Shown here one piece after another: positions 24,916 through 32,334 of a stretch of 32,441 bases of DNA. Source of the stretch: Bacteroidales bacterium UBA3709 (GTDB lineage: Bacteria; Bacteroidota; Bacteroidia; Bacteroidales; UBA932); NCBI GenBank assembly GCA_002372015.1, contig DFIA01000056.1, positions 1 through 32,441 on the forward strand, read 5' to 3'. Under the pieces are notes generated by a model. It was not told the origin of the DNA. It did not search any database and saw only the letters and a program-made list of their open reading frames with translations. Position 1 is the first letter of the stretch; each line of letters opens with the position of its first letter. The translations under genes and the position numbers were made by a program.

Positions 24916-25191
24916 ATGGCAAAAAGAATAGAAAATTCAGATCAGACAAAGTTTGCTGTACCTAAGAAAAATCTGTGGGGTATCTTAGCGGGTTTTTTGG
25001 TAATGGTGTTGGGATATGCTCTGTTGAGCGGTGGAGCTTCCGAAAGCAGCACAGAGTTTTCTCCTCAGATTTTCAGTTTTCGTAGATTAGTAGTGGCTCC
25101 TATTGTAATAATACTTGGAACTGTGGTGGTTACAGTGTTTATAATGTACAGGGGGCGCATAGAATCAAAACAACAATCAGATAATAAATAA
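24916..25191 (+). CDS. DUF3098 small membrane protein
   Basis: A 91-residue protein with two hydrophobic segments (LWGILAGFLVMVLGYALLSG near 20-39 and VVAPIVIILGTVVVTVFIM near 59-77) joined by a polar loop containing SPQIFSFRR. This is the DUF3098 pattern. The family is usually found directly after ftsX in Bacteroidota, as here (15 bases), and before uppP (9 bases). The conserved place suggests a role with FtsX or in envelope synthesis, but this is inference only. Confidence 0.88.
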   Translation: MAKRIENSDQTKFAVPKKNLWGILAGFLVMVLGYALLSGGASESSTEFSPQIFSFRRLVVAPIVIILGTVVVTVFIMYRGRIESKQQSDNK

Positions 25192-25200
25192 AGAAAAGAT

Positions 25201-26136
25201 ATGGATTGGTGGCAAGGTTTGTTGCTCGGCTTGGTGCAGGGAATAGCAGAATTTCTTCCTATAAGCAGCAGCGGGCATTTAACAATTATGCAAGAAGTTT
25301 TAGGCGTGAGCGGAAAAGGCAATCTTGGCTTTGATATAGCCGTTCATGTAGCAACGGTATTAAGTACGGTGTTGGTATTCTGGAAACCTCTGTTTGGTAT
25401 AGGCAAGGGCTTGTTTACTAAAGGCATGAACAGAGAAAAAGACTATGTGCTAAAGTTGCTTATTTCTATGATACCTATACTTTTGGTAGGTCTTTTACTA
25501 AAAGATTTTGTAGAAAAGATTTTCGATACGGCAAGAGTGGCCCAACGTACGGGCAACGGACTTTTGGTAGTAGGTATATGCTTGGTAGTAACTGCCGTAC
25601 TGCTTTTGGTCAGCGAAATAATTTCTGCGGTGAGAGATCTCAAACATGGCAAAGATGCTGAGGAAAAGGAACAGAAAATAGCAGACAGGATGGAGGTTTC
25701 TGAAAAAATGACACCTGCAGAAAAAAGATCGGTTTATACATATCAAAATGGTATCAGCTATTTGCAGGCATTTATAGTTGGAATAGCACAGAGTTTTGCA
25801 GTGTTGCCAGGCCTTTCACGATCGGGGAGCACAATAGCTACCGGTCTGATGTCTAAAGTCAGGCGCACTTCTTTAGCCCAGTTTGTTTTTGTAATGGTTA
25901 TAGTTCCTATACTTGGAGAGGCTTTGTTGGAACTTATTAAAGGATTCTCTGGTGCCTATATAAGTATGTTCTTTTCTATACCGGTGCTTTGTGGATTTTT
26001 AGCAGCTTTTGTATCGGGCCTTTTGGCTTGTGGATTTATGATAAAGTTACTTAAAAAATTCCGTCTGTGGGGTTTTGCTGTATATTGTTTTGTAGCAGGG
26101 GTTCTTTGCATAGTTCTCCCATACGCAATAAGGTAA
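25201..26136 (+). CDS. uppP: Undecaprenyl-diphosphate phosphatase UppP (BacA)
   Basis: UppP removes a phosphate from undecaprenyl diphosphate so the lipid carrier can be used again for peptidoglycan and other surface glycans. The two active-site motifs are intact: QGIAEFLPISSSGHL near the N-terminus and LPGLSRSGSTIATGL in the second half. Multiple membrane segments fill the rest. At 311 residues it is longer than the E. coli enzyme, mainly because of a charged cytoplasmic loop around 145-185 (KHGKDAEEKEQKIADRMEV). The next gene starts with the base right after its stop (TAA then ATG), so the two are likely coupled. Confidence 0.95.
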   Translation: MDWWQGLLLGLVQGIAEFLPISSSGHLTIMQEVLGVSGKGNLGFDIAVHVATVLSTVLVFWKPLFGIGKGLFTKGMNREKDYVLKLLISMIPILLVGLLLKDFVEKIFDTARVAQRTGNGLLVVGICLVVTAVLLLVSEIISAVRDLKHGKDAEEKEQKIADRMEVSEKMTPAEKRSVYTYQNGISYLQAFIVGIAQSFAVLPGLSRSGSTIATGLMSKVRRTSLAQFVFVMVIVPILGEALLELIKGFSGAYISMFFSIPVLCGFLAAFVSGLLACGFMIKLLKKFRLWGFAVYCFVAGVLCIVLPYAIR

Positions 26137-26925
26137 ATGAAATTAACCTATTTTATAGCAGATGTTCATCTTGGGCTGGATTATCTGAATCCTGTAGCCA
26201 GAGAAAAGAAATTTGCTTCTTTTCTTGAAAACCTGCCTTCTGATACCGGTAGAGTTTATTTGCTTGGCGATATTTTTGACTTTTGGTACGAGTATAAAGA
26301 TGTGATACCAAGAAAGTTTACTCGAACACTTGGAGCCTTGGCGCATTTGTGCGATAAGGGGGTAGATGTACACTTCTTTTGTGGGAATCACGATGTGTGG
26401 ACCTATAACTATCTGCAGAAAGAGATAGGTGTTATAGTGCATAATGAACCTGCTGTTGTAGATATAGACGGGCACCATTTTTTTCTTGGGCATGGCGATG
26501 CGCTTTTAGATAACAGCCGCTCTTACAGATGTTTGCGCTGGGTATTCCATAACCGTTTTATTCAGCGATGCTTTAGTGCCTTACATCCAAGATGGGCGTT
26601 TTTGTTAGGCCATTCGTGGAGCCGCCATAACCGCCTCACAAGATATAATGCAGAAGATGAGGCCTCTATTAAGGCAAATAGGGAGAGGTTGGAAAAAGCT
26701 TCTGTTGCTTGGGCGGCAGACTTTATTCAAAAACAGGCGGCATCGGGGCAGCCAATGGTAGAGCACTTTATATTAGGGCATTACCATGTTCCGCTTTCTA
26801 TAAAAATTGAAGGTGGGGCAGATTTGTCTATCCTCGGCGATTGGCTGTATAACCCAGACTATATAGTATTTGATGGAGTATCTTTAGAGCGAAAATCGCT
26901 ATTGATAGAACAAGGAGAAGTATAA
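26137..26925 (+). CDS. lpxH: UDP-2,3-diacylglucosamine diphosphatase (LpxH-like)
   Basis: A metallophosphoesterase of 262 residues that fits LpxH, the enzyme of lipid A synthesis which hydrolyses UDP-2,3-diacylglucosamine to lipid X and UMP. The two-metal motifs are present: ADVHLG at 8-13, LLGDIFDFWYEY near 42-53, CGNHDVW near 83, FLGHGDALL near 116, and LGHYHVPL in the last third. The long insert with RCLRWVFHNRFIQRCFSALHP is typical of LpxH. It is the last gene of the ftsX operon. In many Bacteroidota this slot after uppP holds truB, so the position is less common. The 3' end overlaps the convergent DUF4294 gene by 27 bases. Confidence 0.88.
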   Translation: MKLTYFIADVHLGLDYLNPVAREKKFASFLENLPSDTGRVYLLGDIFDFWYEYKDVIPRKFTRTLGALAHLCDKGVDVHFFCGNHDVWTYNYLQKEIGVIVHNEPAVVDIDGHHFFLGHGDALLDNSRSYRCLRWVFHNRFIQRCFSALHPRWAFLLGHSWSRHNRLTRYNAEDEASIKANRERLEKASVAWAADFIQKQAASGQPMVEHFILGHYHVPLSIKIEGGADLSILGDWLYNPDYIVFDGVSLERKSLLIEQGEV

Positions 26926-27576
26926 AGAATCAAATGCTCCTGCGTTATAAATAAGTACCAGATCTTCTACCATTCTGTCTTCTCCAAATTTATCGTAGGG
27001 CTTTTTGAGGTCGTTGCCAAATATTTTTGCTATTGTTTGCCAAAATCCGGCAGCTAACCGGCCTCTATAGTCTTTGATTATATAGAAGGAAGTTCTGCCT
27101 AATTCTCTGTCTATTAGCTTCATGAGCAGCTTGCCCTGAGAAATGGTAAGCTTTCTTAGCGGAGTTTCAAACTGTTTGAACAGTTTTTTCTGGTACATGG
27201 TAAGATAACGGTCTCTTTCACGTGGCCCAAAATTGCTGGTGGCTAAAATGCTGTCTGCCTCGCGAATTATATCTCTGGCTTGCAGGGCATAAGGATATAC
27301 CTTCTTGAAATTGTAAACCAATCTCCTGTATTGCCGCCACGAACGCCCGCTGCGATTTCCTTTCATTCTGCTAAACTTGAATACCGGACTTAGGTAATCA
27401 AGGAATATGGTATCGCCATTAACAATCTGGTAGCGCATTGTTTCTATGCTGGCGGTTTGCCGCATAGGGGCTTGAATAGTGTCTTTAACAGTTTGGGAAC
27501 GTAACTCATTCAGAGGCAATGTTAGCAGAAACATCGCAAAATATAATATGAGTGGTATGAGTTGCCTATTGTTCAC
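26899..27576 (-). CDS. DUF4294 secreted protein
   Basis: A 225-residue protein with a signal-like N-terminus (LIPLILYFAMFLLTLPL) followed by the DUF4294 region: MRYQIVNGDTIFLDYLSPV, the basic run RSWRQYRRLVYNFKKVYPYA, the FETPLRKLTISQGKLLMKLI block and GFWQTIAKIFGNDLKKPYD. It is probably periplasmic; the function is unknown. The start codon is GTG at 27574-27576. A TATTTTTG box sits only 5 bases upstream (27588-27581), so either the transcript is nearly leaderless or another promoter is used. It overlaps the lpxH 3' end by 27 bases, tail to tail. Confidence 0.85.
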   Translation of the reverse strand: MNNRQLIPLILYFAMFLLTLPLNELRSQTVKDTIQAPMRQTASIETMRYQIVNGDTIFLDYLSPVFKFSRMKGNRSGRSWRQYRRLVYNFKKVYPYALQARDIIREADSILATSNFGPRERDRYLTMYQKKLFKQFETPLRKLTISQGKLLMKLIDRELGRTSFYIIKDYRGRLAAGFWQTIAKIFGNDLKKPYDKFGEDRMVEDLVLIYNAGAFDSLYFSLFYQ

Positions 27577-27630
27577 GGCTCAAAAATACTGCAAATCTTG
27601 TGCAGAAATATATTTCTGTTTAGTTTTTGC

Positions 27631-27638
27631 TATCTTTG
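27631..27638 (+). promoter_or_regulatory. -7 box for the GltS-type symporter gene
   Basis: TATCTTTG, a full TAnnTTTG match, 19 bases before the ATG at 27658, giving a very short leader. No clear -33 TTG at the usual distance. Confidence 0.5.
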
Positions 27639-27657
27639 AAAGGTAATTATAGTGCCG

Positions 27658-29046
27658 ATGAACAGTTTCTTTCATTTTCAGAGTTTTACTCCTTGGGTTC
27701 TGTTGGTAGATATGGGTCTTTTGTTTGGGCTTATGCTCATAGGAAAACTCATTAGGGTTAAGGTAAAACTTGTTCAAAAACTATTTATCCCCCCAAGTTT
27801 AATTGCCGGTATTTTGGGCTTGGGGCTTGGCCCTAATGGTGCCGGTTGGCTACCATTATCGGGGAATTTAGCTTCTTATTCTGCCGTATTGATAGCTCTT
27901 GTATTTGCCACACTTCCATTTTCTTCTGCTAAGACTTCTGTAAAGGATGTTTTTAATAGAGTTGGCCCAATGTGGGTGTATGCTCAGGTGGGTATGCTTC
28001 TGCAATGGGGTATTATGGGGCTTGTTGGGCTATATGTTTTCAAAGCTATCTGGCCGGATTTGAACTCTGCTTTTGGGGCAATGCTACCCACGGGTTTTTA
28101 CGGAGGGCATGGTACGGCAGCAGCCATAGGTAGCGCATATTCCAATCTTTCTGAGGGCTTGCGCTGGGAAGACGCTTTAACCCTGGGTATGACAACCGCT
28201 ACCGTAGGTGTTGTTATGGCGATAATAGCGGGTCTTGTAATAATCAAATGGGGAGCAAGGCACAAGCATACGGCTTTTATTGCAGATTTCAAAGATTTAC
28301 CGCAGCAATTGCGCACCGGCTTGATTCCAAAAGACAAGCGGCTTTCTGCAGGGGAGGTTACAACATCGTCTATTTCCATAGAGCATCTTACGTTCCATTT
28401 TGCTATTGTGGTTTTTGTGGCGTTTTTGGGTTATGTTCTAAGTGTGGCTGTAAAGAATTGGTGCAGCGGCCTTGAGGCACCTTACAGCGGTCTGGAGCTT
28501 CCGGTATTCTCCTGCGCATTTGTTGCAGGGCTTCTCTTGAAAAAGCTTTTTGATGCATTCAAAGTGTCTGACTATATATGCCGCAAAACCATCCAGAGAG
28601 AGGGTAGTTTTTTCACCGATTTGCTTGTAACCTGCGGTGTGGCTTCTATAAAAATAGGGGTTGTGGTGGATTACTGGCAGCAGCTTTTGCTGCTGATTCT
28701 GGCAGGAGTTGCGGTAGTGTTTGCCATAACGTTTTATTTTGGGCGTAGGCTGAGCCCTTCTTACTGGTTTGAACGCTCTATCTTTGCCTGGGGCTGGTGG
28801 ACCGGAACAATGGCAATGGGAATTGCTCTTGAAAGGATTGTAGATCCACAGATGAAGAGCAAAACAATGGACGATTACGCCCTTGCATACCTGCCTATAG
28901 CACCTGTAGAAATTATACTGATAACCCTTGTGCCCATATCTTTCTCGGCTGGATGGGGTGGGCTTCTGATGTGGATTTGCCTTGGCATTAGCGTTCTTTT
29001 GCTTCTGCTTGCCCGCTCAATGAAGTGGTGGCGGAAAGCAAAATGA
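27658..29046 (+). CDS. gltS: Sodium/glutamate symporter family transporter (GltS-like)
   Basis: An inner-membrane secondary transporter of 462 residues in the GltS family, which imports glutamate with Na+. Two inverted halves are visible. The first has LIAGILGLGLGPNG and the pore-loop stretch MLPTGFYGGHGTAAAIGSAY; the second has CGVASIKIGVVVDYW and WGWWTGTMAMGIALERIVDP. Each half carries about five to six membrane segments, joined by a long loop at 200-245 (KHTAFIADFKDLPQQLRTG). The second half departs from the textbook GltS wording, so substrate assignment is less sure than the fold. ATG at 27658 is used; GTG at 27652 would add two residues. A Crp/Fnr gene follows after 58 bases on the same strand. 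Confidence 0.83.
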   Translation: MNSFFHFQSFTPWVLLVDMGLLFGLMLIGKLIRVKVKLVQKLFIPPSLIAGILGLGLGPNGAGWLPLSGNLASYSAVLIALVFATLPFSSAKTSVKDVFNRVGPMWVYAQVGMLLQWGIMGLVGLYVFKAIWPDLNSAFGAMLPTGFYGGHGTAAAIGSAYSNLSEGLRWEDALTLGMTTATVGVVMAIIAGLVIIKWGARHKHTAFIADFKDLPQQLRTGLIPKDKRLSAGEVTTSSISIEHLTFHFAIVVFVAFLGYVLSVAVKNWCSGLEAPYSGLELPVFSCAFVAGLLLKKLFDAFKVSDYICRKTIQREGSFFTDLLVTCGVASIKIGVVVDYWQQLLLLILAGVAVVFAITFYFGRRLSPSYWFERSIFAWGWWTGTMAMGIALERIVDPQMKSKTMDDYALAYLPIAPVEIILITLVPISFSAGWGGLLMWICLGISVLLLLLARSMKWWRKAK

Positions 29047-29104
29047 GTTTCTTGAACATGAGAATGCTTCTGTCTGGCATATATCAGTTTTAAAAATTTG
29101 TCGT

Positions 29105-29743
29105 ATGAAGAAAGAAAATATTGTGGATTTTTTGGCAGGAATGCCCCTGTTTGCCTCTTGCGGCAGAGAGTTTCTGGATGAGATGCTGGACAGTGGCTGT
29201 TATTGGGTAAAGCATAGAAACAAAGGCGAATATGTAAATCATGCCGGAGAACCTTGCTCTGCGGTAACTGTTCTGCTCAAAGGTTTTGCCAATGCCTGCA
29301 TGATAGGCGACAACGGTAAAGAGTTGGTTGTAGAATCATTCCAGGCGCCGGATATATTGGCTCCGGCTTTCCTTTTCGGAGAGAATAGAGAATACCCTGT
29401 AGATATAGTAGCCAGAACAAAATGCTCTTTCCTTTATATAGATAAAGAGGCGTTTGTGGAGCTTCTTCACAGCAATAAGGCCATTATGCTCAGTTTTATG
29501 GCAATTCTGTCTGACAAGTGCCACAATCTCAGCCACAGGGTTAGGATGTTTGCGCTTATGCCTTTGAACGAAAGGGTTATAAATTATCTCAAGGCCAATA
29601 AAAAGGCAGCCAGCATACAAGCATTGTCTCGTACGCTGGCTGTTACCAGACCTTCTTTATCCAGACTTATTTCCCAGCTTAAATCAGCGGGGGTGGTTGA
29701 AATCACAGAAGAAGGCATTGTTCTTTGTCATAAAAAACATTAA
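29105..29743 (+). CDS. Crp/Fnr family transcriptional regulator (HcpR-like candidate)
   Basis: A 212-residue regulator. Residues about 10-125 form a cyclic-nucleotide-type beta roll (GEYVNHAGEPCSAVTVLLKG, then FGENREYPVDIVARTKCSFLYID). A long dimer helix follows (MLSFMAILSDKCHNLSHRVRMFA), then a winged helix at about 150-210 with recognition helix SIQALSRTLAVTRPSLSRLISQLK. No N-terminal Cys cluster of the FNR iron-sulphur kind is seen. The gene is convergent with hcp, overlapping it by 4 bases. A TGTGA-N6-TTACA site lies upstream of the hcp promoter, so it is a good candidate for an HcpR-type activator of nitrosative stress genes. The regulatory link is inference. Confidence 0.88.
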   Translation: MKKENIVDFLAGMPLFASCGREFLDEMLDSGCYWVKHRNKGEYVNHAGEPCSAVTVLLKGFANACMIGDNGKELVVESFQAPDILAPAFLFGENREYPVDIVARTKCSFLYIDKEAFVELLHSNKAIMLSFMAILSDKCHNLSHRVRMFALMPLNERVINYLKANKKAASIQALSRTLAVTRPSLSRLISQLKSAGVVEITEEGIVLCHKKH

Positions 29744-31401
29744 CCTATAAAGGCCTTAATGTCTTCCTCTACTGTAGAAATTGTTCCCAGTCCGAATTTT
29801 TCTACCAGAACTTTTAGTACGCCTTCTGATACGAATCCAGGAAGAGTGGGCCCTATATGTATGTTCTTTATTCCAAGCCATAAGAGAGCCAGCAATACAG
29901 CTACGGCCTTCTGTTCATACCAGGCAATGTTGAAGCAAATAGGCAGGTCGTTTATGTCGTTGGCCCCAAATATTTCTTTCAGCTTCAGTGCCACTACTGC
30001 CCAAGAGTATGAGTCGTTGCACTGTCCGGCATCAAGAACTCTTGGGATGCCACCTATATCGCCAAGATTCAGTTTGTTGTATTTATACTTGGCGCAGCCG
30101 CTGGTAAGAATTACAGTATCTTTGGGCAATGCCTTTGCAAATTCAGTATAGTAGTTGCGGGCCGGCATTCTTCCATCGCATCCGCTCATAACCACAAACT
30201 TGCGGATAGCTCCACTCTTTACGGCCTCCACTATCTTGTCTGCAAGGGCAAATACCTGTGCGTGGGCAAAACCTCCGGTAATCTCTCCTGTTTCTATTTC
30301 TGTAGGTGCCTTGCATTTTTTTGCAAGTTCAATCACCTCAGAAAAGTCTTTTTTGCCGTCTTTTCCTTCAGCGATGTGTTTCCATCCAGGATAACCAGTT
30401 GAATTGGTGGTAAATACGCGGTCTTTGTAGTTTGCGTTTTCCATTGGAGGAACTATACAGTTAGTGGTGAATATTATAGGGCCATTGAAAGAAGAGAATT
30501 CTTCTTTCTGTTTCCACCATGCATTTCCATAGTTTCCAACCAGATGGCTATACTTCTTGAGTTGAGGATAGTAGTGTGCCGGTAGCATCTCGGAATGTGT
30601 GTAAACATCTATTCCGGTGCCTTCTGTCTGCTCAAGAAGCTGTCTGAGGTCTGAAAGATCGTGGCCTGAAATGAGAATGCCCGGATTCTTGCCAACTCCT
30701 ATCTTGACCTTGGTAATCTCAGGATTGCCAAAGGCAATGGTGTTTGCGGTATCCAGAAGCGCCATGGCATCTACTGCAAACTTTCCGGTTTCCATTACTG
30801 TGTCCAGAAGTTCTTCTGCTCCGGCATCAGGATTGGCTATAGTGCATAAAGCCTTGCACATAAACGATATAATCTCAGGAGATTTCTTTCGTAGCCTTGC
30901 CGCATGCTCGTAATAGGCGGCTATGCCTTTAAGGCCCAGCACTGTAAGCTCTTTCAGAGATCTCTGGTCAGGATTTTCGTTTCTTAATACGCCCTGCCTT
31001 TCTGCCTCGGCTTCAAAATCGCTCTCGTCTCCCGTCCAGAGAATCTCGGCAAAGTTTGGAAGAGAAACAAAAGCTGATTTTGCCTTCTCTATCATGGTTT
31101 TCTTCAGTTCGATTCCATTCTTTACTTTAAGTCTTAAAGAATCGTTGTCAAAATTGGCATTCGTAATTGTGGAAAACAGCGCATCTACTATAAACTCTTC
31201 TGCACTGCATTGACAGGAAGGGCACATATTGCCTGATTTTTCAAGGTAATGGCAAACTGTACCTACGCCCCTTGCCACGCTCAGAAGCAAATCCTGCATT
31301 TTAGCTGTCTCAGGAGTCTTGCCGCAGACTCCTCGTAAAGTGCAACCTGTGCCTTTTGCAGTTTCCTGGCACTGGAAGCAAAACATCTTGTTGTCGTTCA
31401 T
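29740..31401 (-). CDS. hcp: Hybrid cluster protein / hydroxylamine reductase
   Basis: Hcp carries a hybrid iron-sulphur-oxygen cluster and reduces nitric oxide or hydroxylamine, protecting anaerobes from nitrosative stress. The N-terminus FCFQCQETAKGTGCTLRGVC has the C-x2-C-x8-C-x5-C spacing of the short, class I type that binds a [4Fe-4S] cluster. Later hybrid-cluster ligands are visible in SGHDLSDL, the TNCIVPP Cys, TSGCAKYKYN, DAGQCNDSYS and the final EGVLKVL region. The 553-residue length is standard. No adjacent hcr reductase gene is present, so electrons probably come from another donor. The ATG at 31401 is used; a second Met five residues in is possible. A promoter box and a Crp-type site lie upstream. 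Confidence 0.95.
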   Translation of the reverse strand: MNDNKMFCFQCQETAKGTGCTLRGVCGKTPETAKMQDLLLSVARGVGTVCHYLEKSGNMCPSCQCSAEEFIVDALFSTITNANFDNDSLRLKVKNGIELKKTMIEKAKSAFVSLPNFAEILWTGDESDFEAEAERQGVLRNENPDQRSLKELTVLGLKGIAAYYEHAARLRKKSPEIISFMCKALCTIANPDAGAEELLDTVMETGKFAVDAMALLDTANTIAFGNPEITKVKIGVGKNPGILISGHDLSDLRQLLEQTEGTGIDVYTHSEMLPAHYYPQLKKYSHLVGNYGNAWWKQKEEFSSFNGPIIFTTNCIVPPMENANYKDRVFTTNSTGYPGWKHIAEGKDGKKDFSEVIELAKKCKAPTEIETGEITGGFAHAQVFALADKIVEAVKSGAIRKFVVMSGCDGRMPARNYYTEFAKALPKDTVILTSGCAKYKYNKLNLGDIGGIPRVLDAGQCNDSYSWAVVALKLKEIFGANDINDLPICFNIAWYEQKAVAVLLALLWLGIKNIHIGPTLPGFVSEGVLKVLVEKFGLGTISTVEEDIKAFIG

Positions 31402-31475
31402 AAGATAAATATTAATTAAGTGTATATGAATGTTCCGGTAACAGATCTGCCGATGCGTAAATGACGGCAGACGGG

Positions 31476-31483
31476 CAAAAGTA
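31476..31483 (-). promoter_or_regulatory. -7 box of the hcp promoter
   Basis: TACTTTTG on the minus strand fits TAnnTTTG, giving a start near 31471 and a leader of about 70 bases. It lies inside an imperfect palindrome, GGCAAAA...TTTTTGCC at 31474-31492, that could be a second control site or a hairpin. Confidence 0.5.
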
Positions 31484-31502
31484 CTTTTTGCCTGCTTTTT
31501 TC

Positions 31503-31522
31503 AGTGTGATATTTGTTACACT
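31503..31522. promoter_or_regulatory. Crp/Fnr-type operator upstream of hcp
   Basis: AGTGTGA (31503-31509), six bases, TTACACT (31516-31522): an inverted repeat with one mismatch, and very close to the TGTGA-N6-TCACA form used by Crp/Fnr proteins. Its centre is about 41 bases upstream of the predicted hcp start, the classical position of a class II activator. Confidence 0.6.
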
Positions 31523-31594
31523 TTTTTCCCCTAATGATATTTTTGCGTTTTTTGGGCAGGTCGTGGCGTTGCGGATGGTACCGAAACTGAATAG

Positions 31595-31628
31595 TTTTGC
31601 AATTTTGTCTGATTTTTTTATACCTTTG
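31595..31628 (+). promoter_or_regulatory. Promoter for short ORF copy B
   Basis: TTTTG at 31595-31599, 21 bases, then TACCTTTG at 31621-31628. The start would be about 50 bases before the ATG at 31687. A further TATTTTTG at 31538-31545 could serve as a second upstream promoter. Confidence 0.55.
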
Positions 31629-31686
31629 CGCGGCAGGAATCGGCGGATGACAAAATTTTAGCTACCCTGCATACAGCTGAAACACA

Positions 31687-31776
31687 ATGCAAAGATCTGA
31701 ATACATATCTCTTGAAAGCTACAACCATCTCAATGCCTTGGTATTGAGAAAATACGCTATGGGGGGGGGGCTGTAA
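31687..31776 (+). CDS. Short ORF copy B, 29 codons, ends in a G10 tract
   Basis: A 29-residue ORF starting MQRSEYISLE and ending YAMGGGL. It is the paralogue of the ORF at 17607-17693, with the same leader block CTGCATACAGCTGAA at 31667-31681, the same ATGCAAAG start, a matching internal hairpin and TATCTAA after the stop. No family is recognised. Codons for the final glycines fall in a run of ten G at 31761-31770. Loss of one G would join the ORF to an open frame reaching 32206; gain of one would give a slightly different short tail (MGGGAVTI). Both changes are predictions from the sequence. The tract could also be a sequencing length error. Confidence 0.5.
   Translation: MQRSEYISLESYNHLNALVLRKYAMGGGL
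31728..31749 (+). other. Conserved hairpin inside short ORF copy B
   Basis: TCTCAAT (31728-31734) pairs with ATTGAGA (31743-31749) across an 8-base loop. It matches the hairpin of copy A in place and loop size, with one compensatory pair change. Confidence 0.4.
31761..31770 (+). repeat. Poly-G tract of ten, possible phase-variable site
   Basis: A homopolymer of ten G inside the last codons of short ORF copy B. It is the longest G run seen in the window, and G runs of this length are known slippage sites in other bacteria. Confidence 0.8.
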
Positions 31777-32225
31777 CTATCTAAAAACCAGCAATTTACA
31801 AAGTTATCTCCTTGCATTTTCGGGTTTTCTTTGCAGAATTATCTATTCTATTTCTGCTGATTTTATCAGGTTCGTTTGTAGCTTTCCTGCTCTTGTTTTT
31901 GCTTTCTTTTGCAGCACATTCCTGAGTTTTTTCTCATCCGTCAGTCAAAGTTTTATCAGTTATCTGTCCAAACTGTATTGCTGTTTTACGCCGCGGTGTT
32001 GGAGAGAATTACCATACTCTGGCCTTTTTATAGGCCGTGTGTTTCATGTTGTTTTTCAGAGGGCTTGTGCATTGGCCTTCTGGCGGTACGCTGTGCCCGG
32101 CCGTGGGCTTTTTGCATCAAAGCAGTTATTGCGAAATGCAGAAAGCTTGCGGCTGTGCTGCGTGCTTGCAGCTATATACAAAGTAGTAGTTAAAGATAAC
32201 AGTTGGTGATATAATAACAGTTGTA
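31777..32225. other. T-rich stretch without a supported gene; open in one frame
   Basis: No recognisable protein is encoded on either strand. The + frame of 31772 is open to a TGA at 32207-32209 (145 codons), but the reading is rich in Phe, Cys and Ser and looks like chance translation of T-rich DNA. Another + frame is open from an ATG at 31909 for 94 codons with similar low-quality wording. The stretch may be a decayed gene, a long leader for the lipoprotein gene, or cargo joined to short ORF B by slippage. The 10-base repeat ATAACAGTTG occurs at 32196-32205 and 32214-32223. Confidence 0.5.
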
Positions 32226-32295
32226 AGATATGAGGTATAAGATATAAGGTGTAGGGTACAAGGTATAGGGTATAAAGTACAAGATATAAGATAGT
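32226..32295. repeat. Heptanucleotide tandem repeat, ten units
   Basis: Ten units of exactly 7 bases follow each other without a gap, of the form (A/G)(G/A)(G/A)T(A/G)(T/C)A. Examples are AGGTATA at 32233 and 32261, AGATATA at 32240 and 32282, and GGGTATA at 32268. The array ends about 40 bases before the ATG of the lipoprotein gene at 32335. The units differ from one another, so the array is not freshly expanded. Confidence 0.8.
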
Positions 32296-32334
32296 TAAAA
32301 GCATAAATATTAACAAGTTAAAAATTAGTTTTAT

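Noticed and set aside
29759..31213. Several plus-strand open frames inside hcp
   Set aside because: All are antisense to a complete, motif-bearing Hcp and have Ser/Pro-rich chance composition.
31909..32193. 94-codon ORF on the plus strand in the T-rich stretch
   Set aside because: Cys/Phe/Leu-rich wording with no domain, no promoter at its start, and a competing open frame in the same DNA.
32226..32295. Heptamer array considered as a CRISPR
   Set aside because: The units are 7 bases with no spacers, and there are no cas genes in the window.
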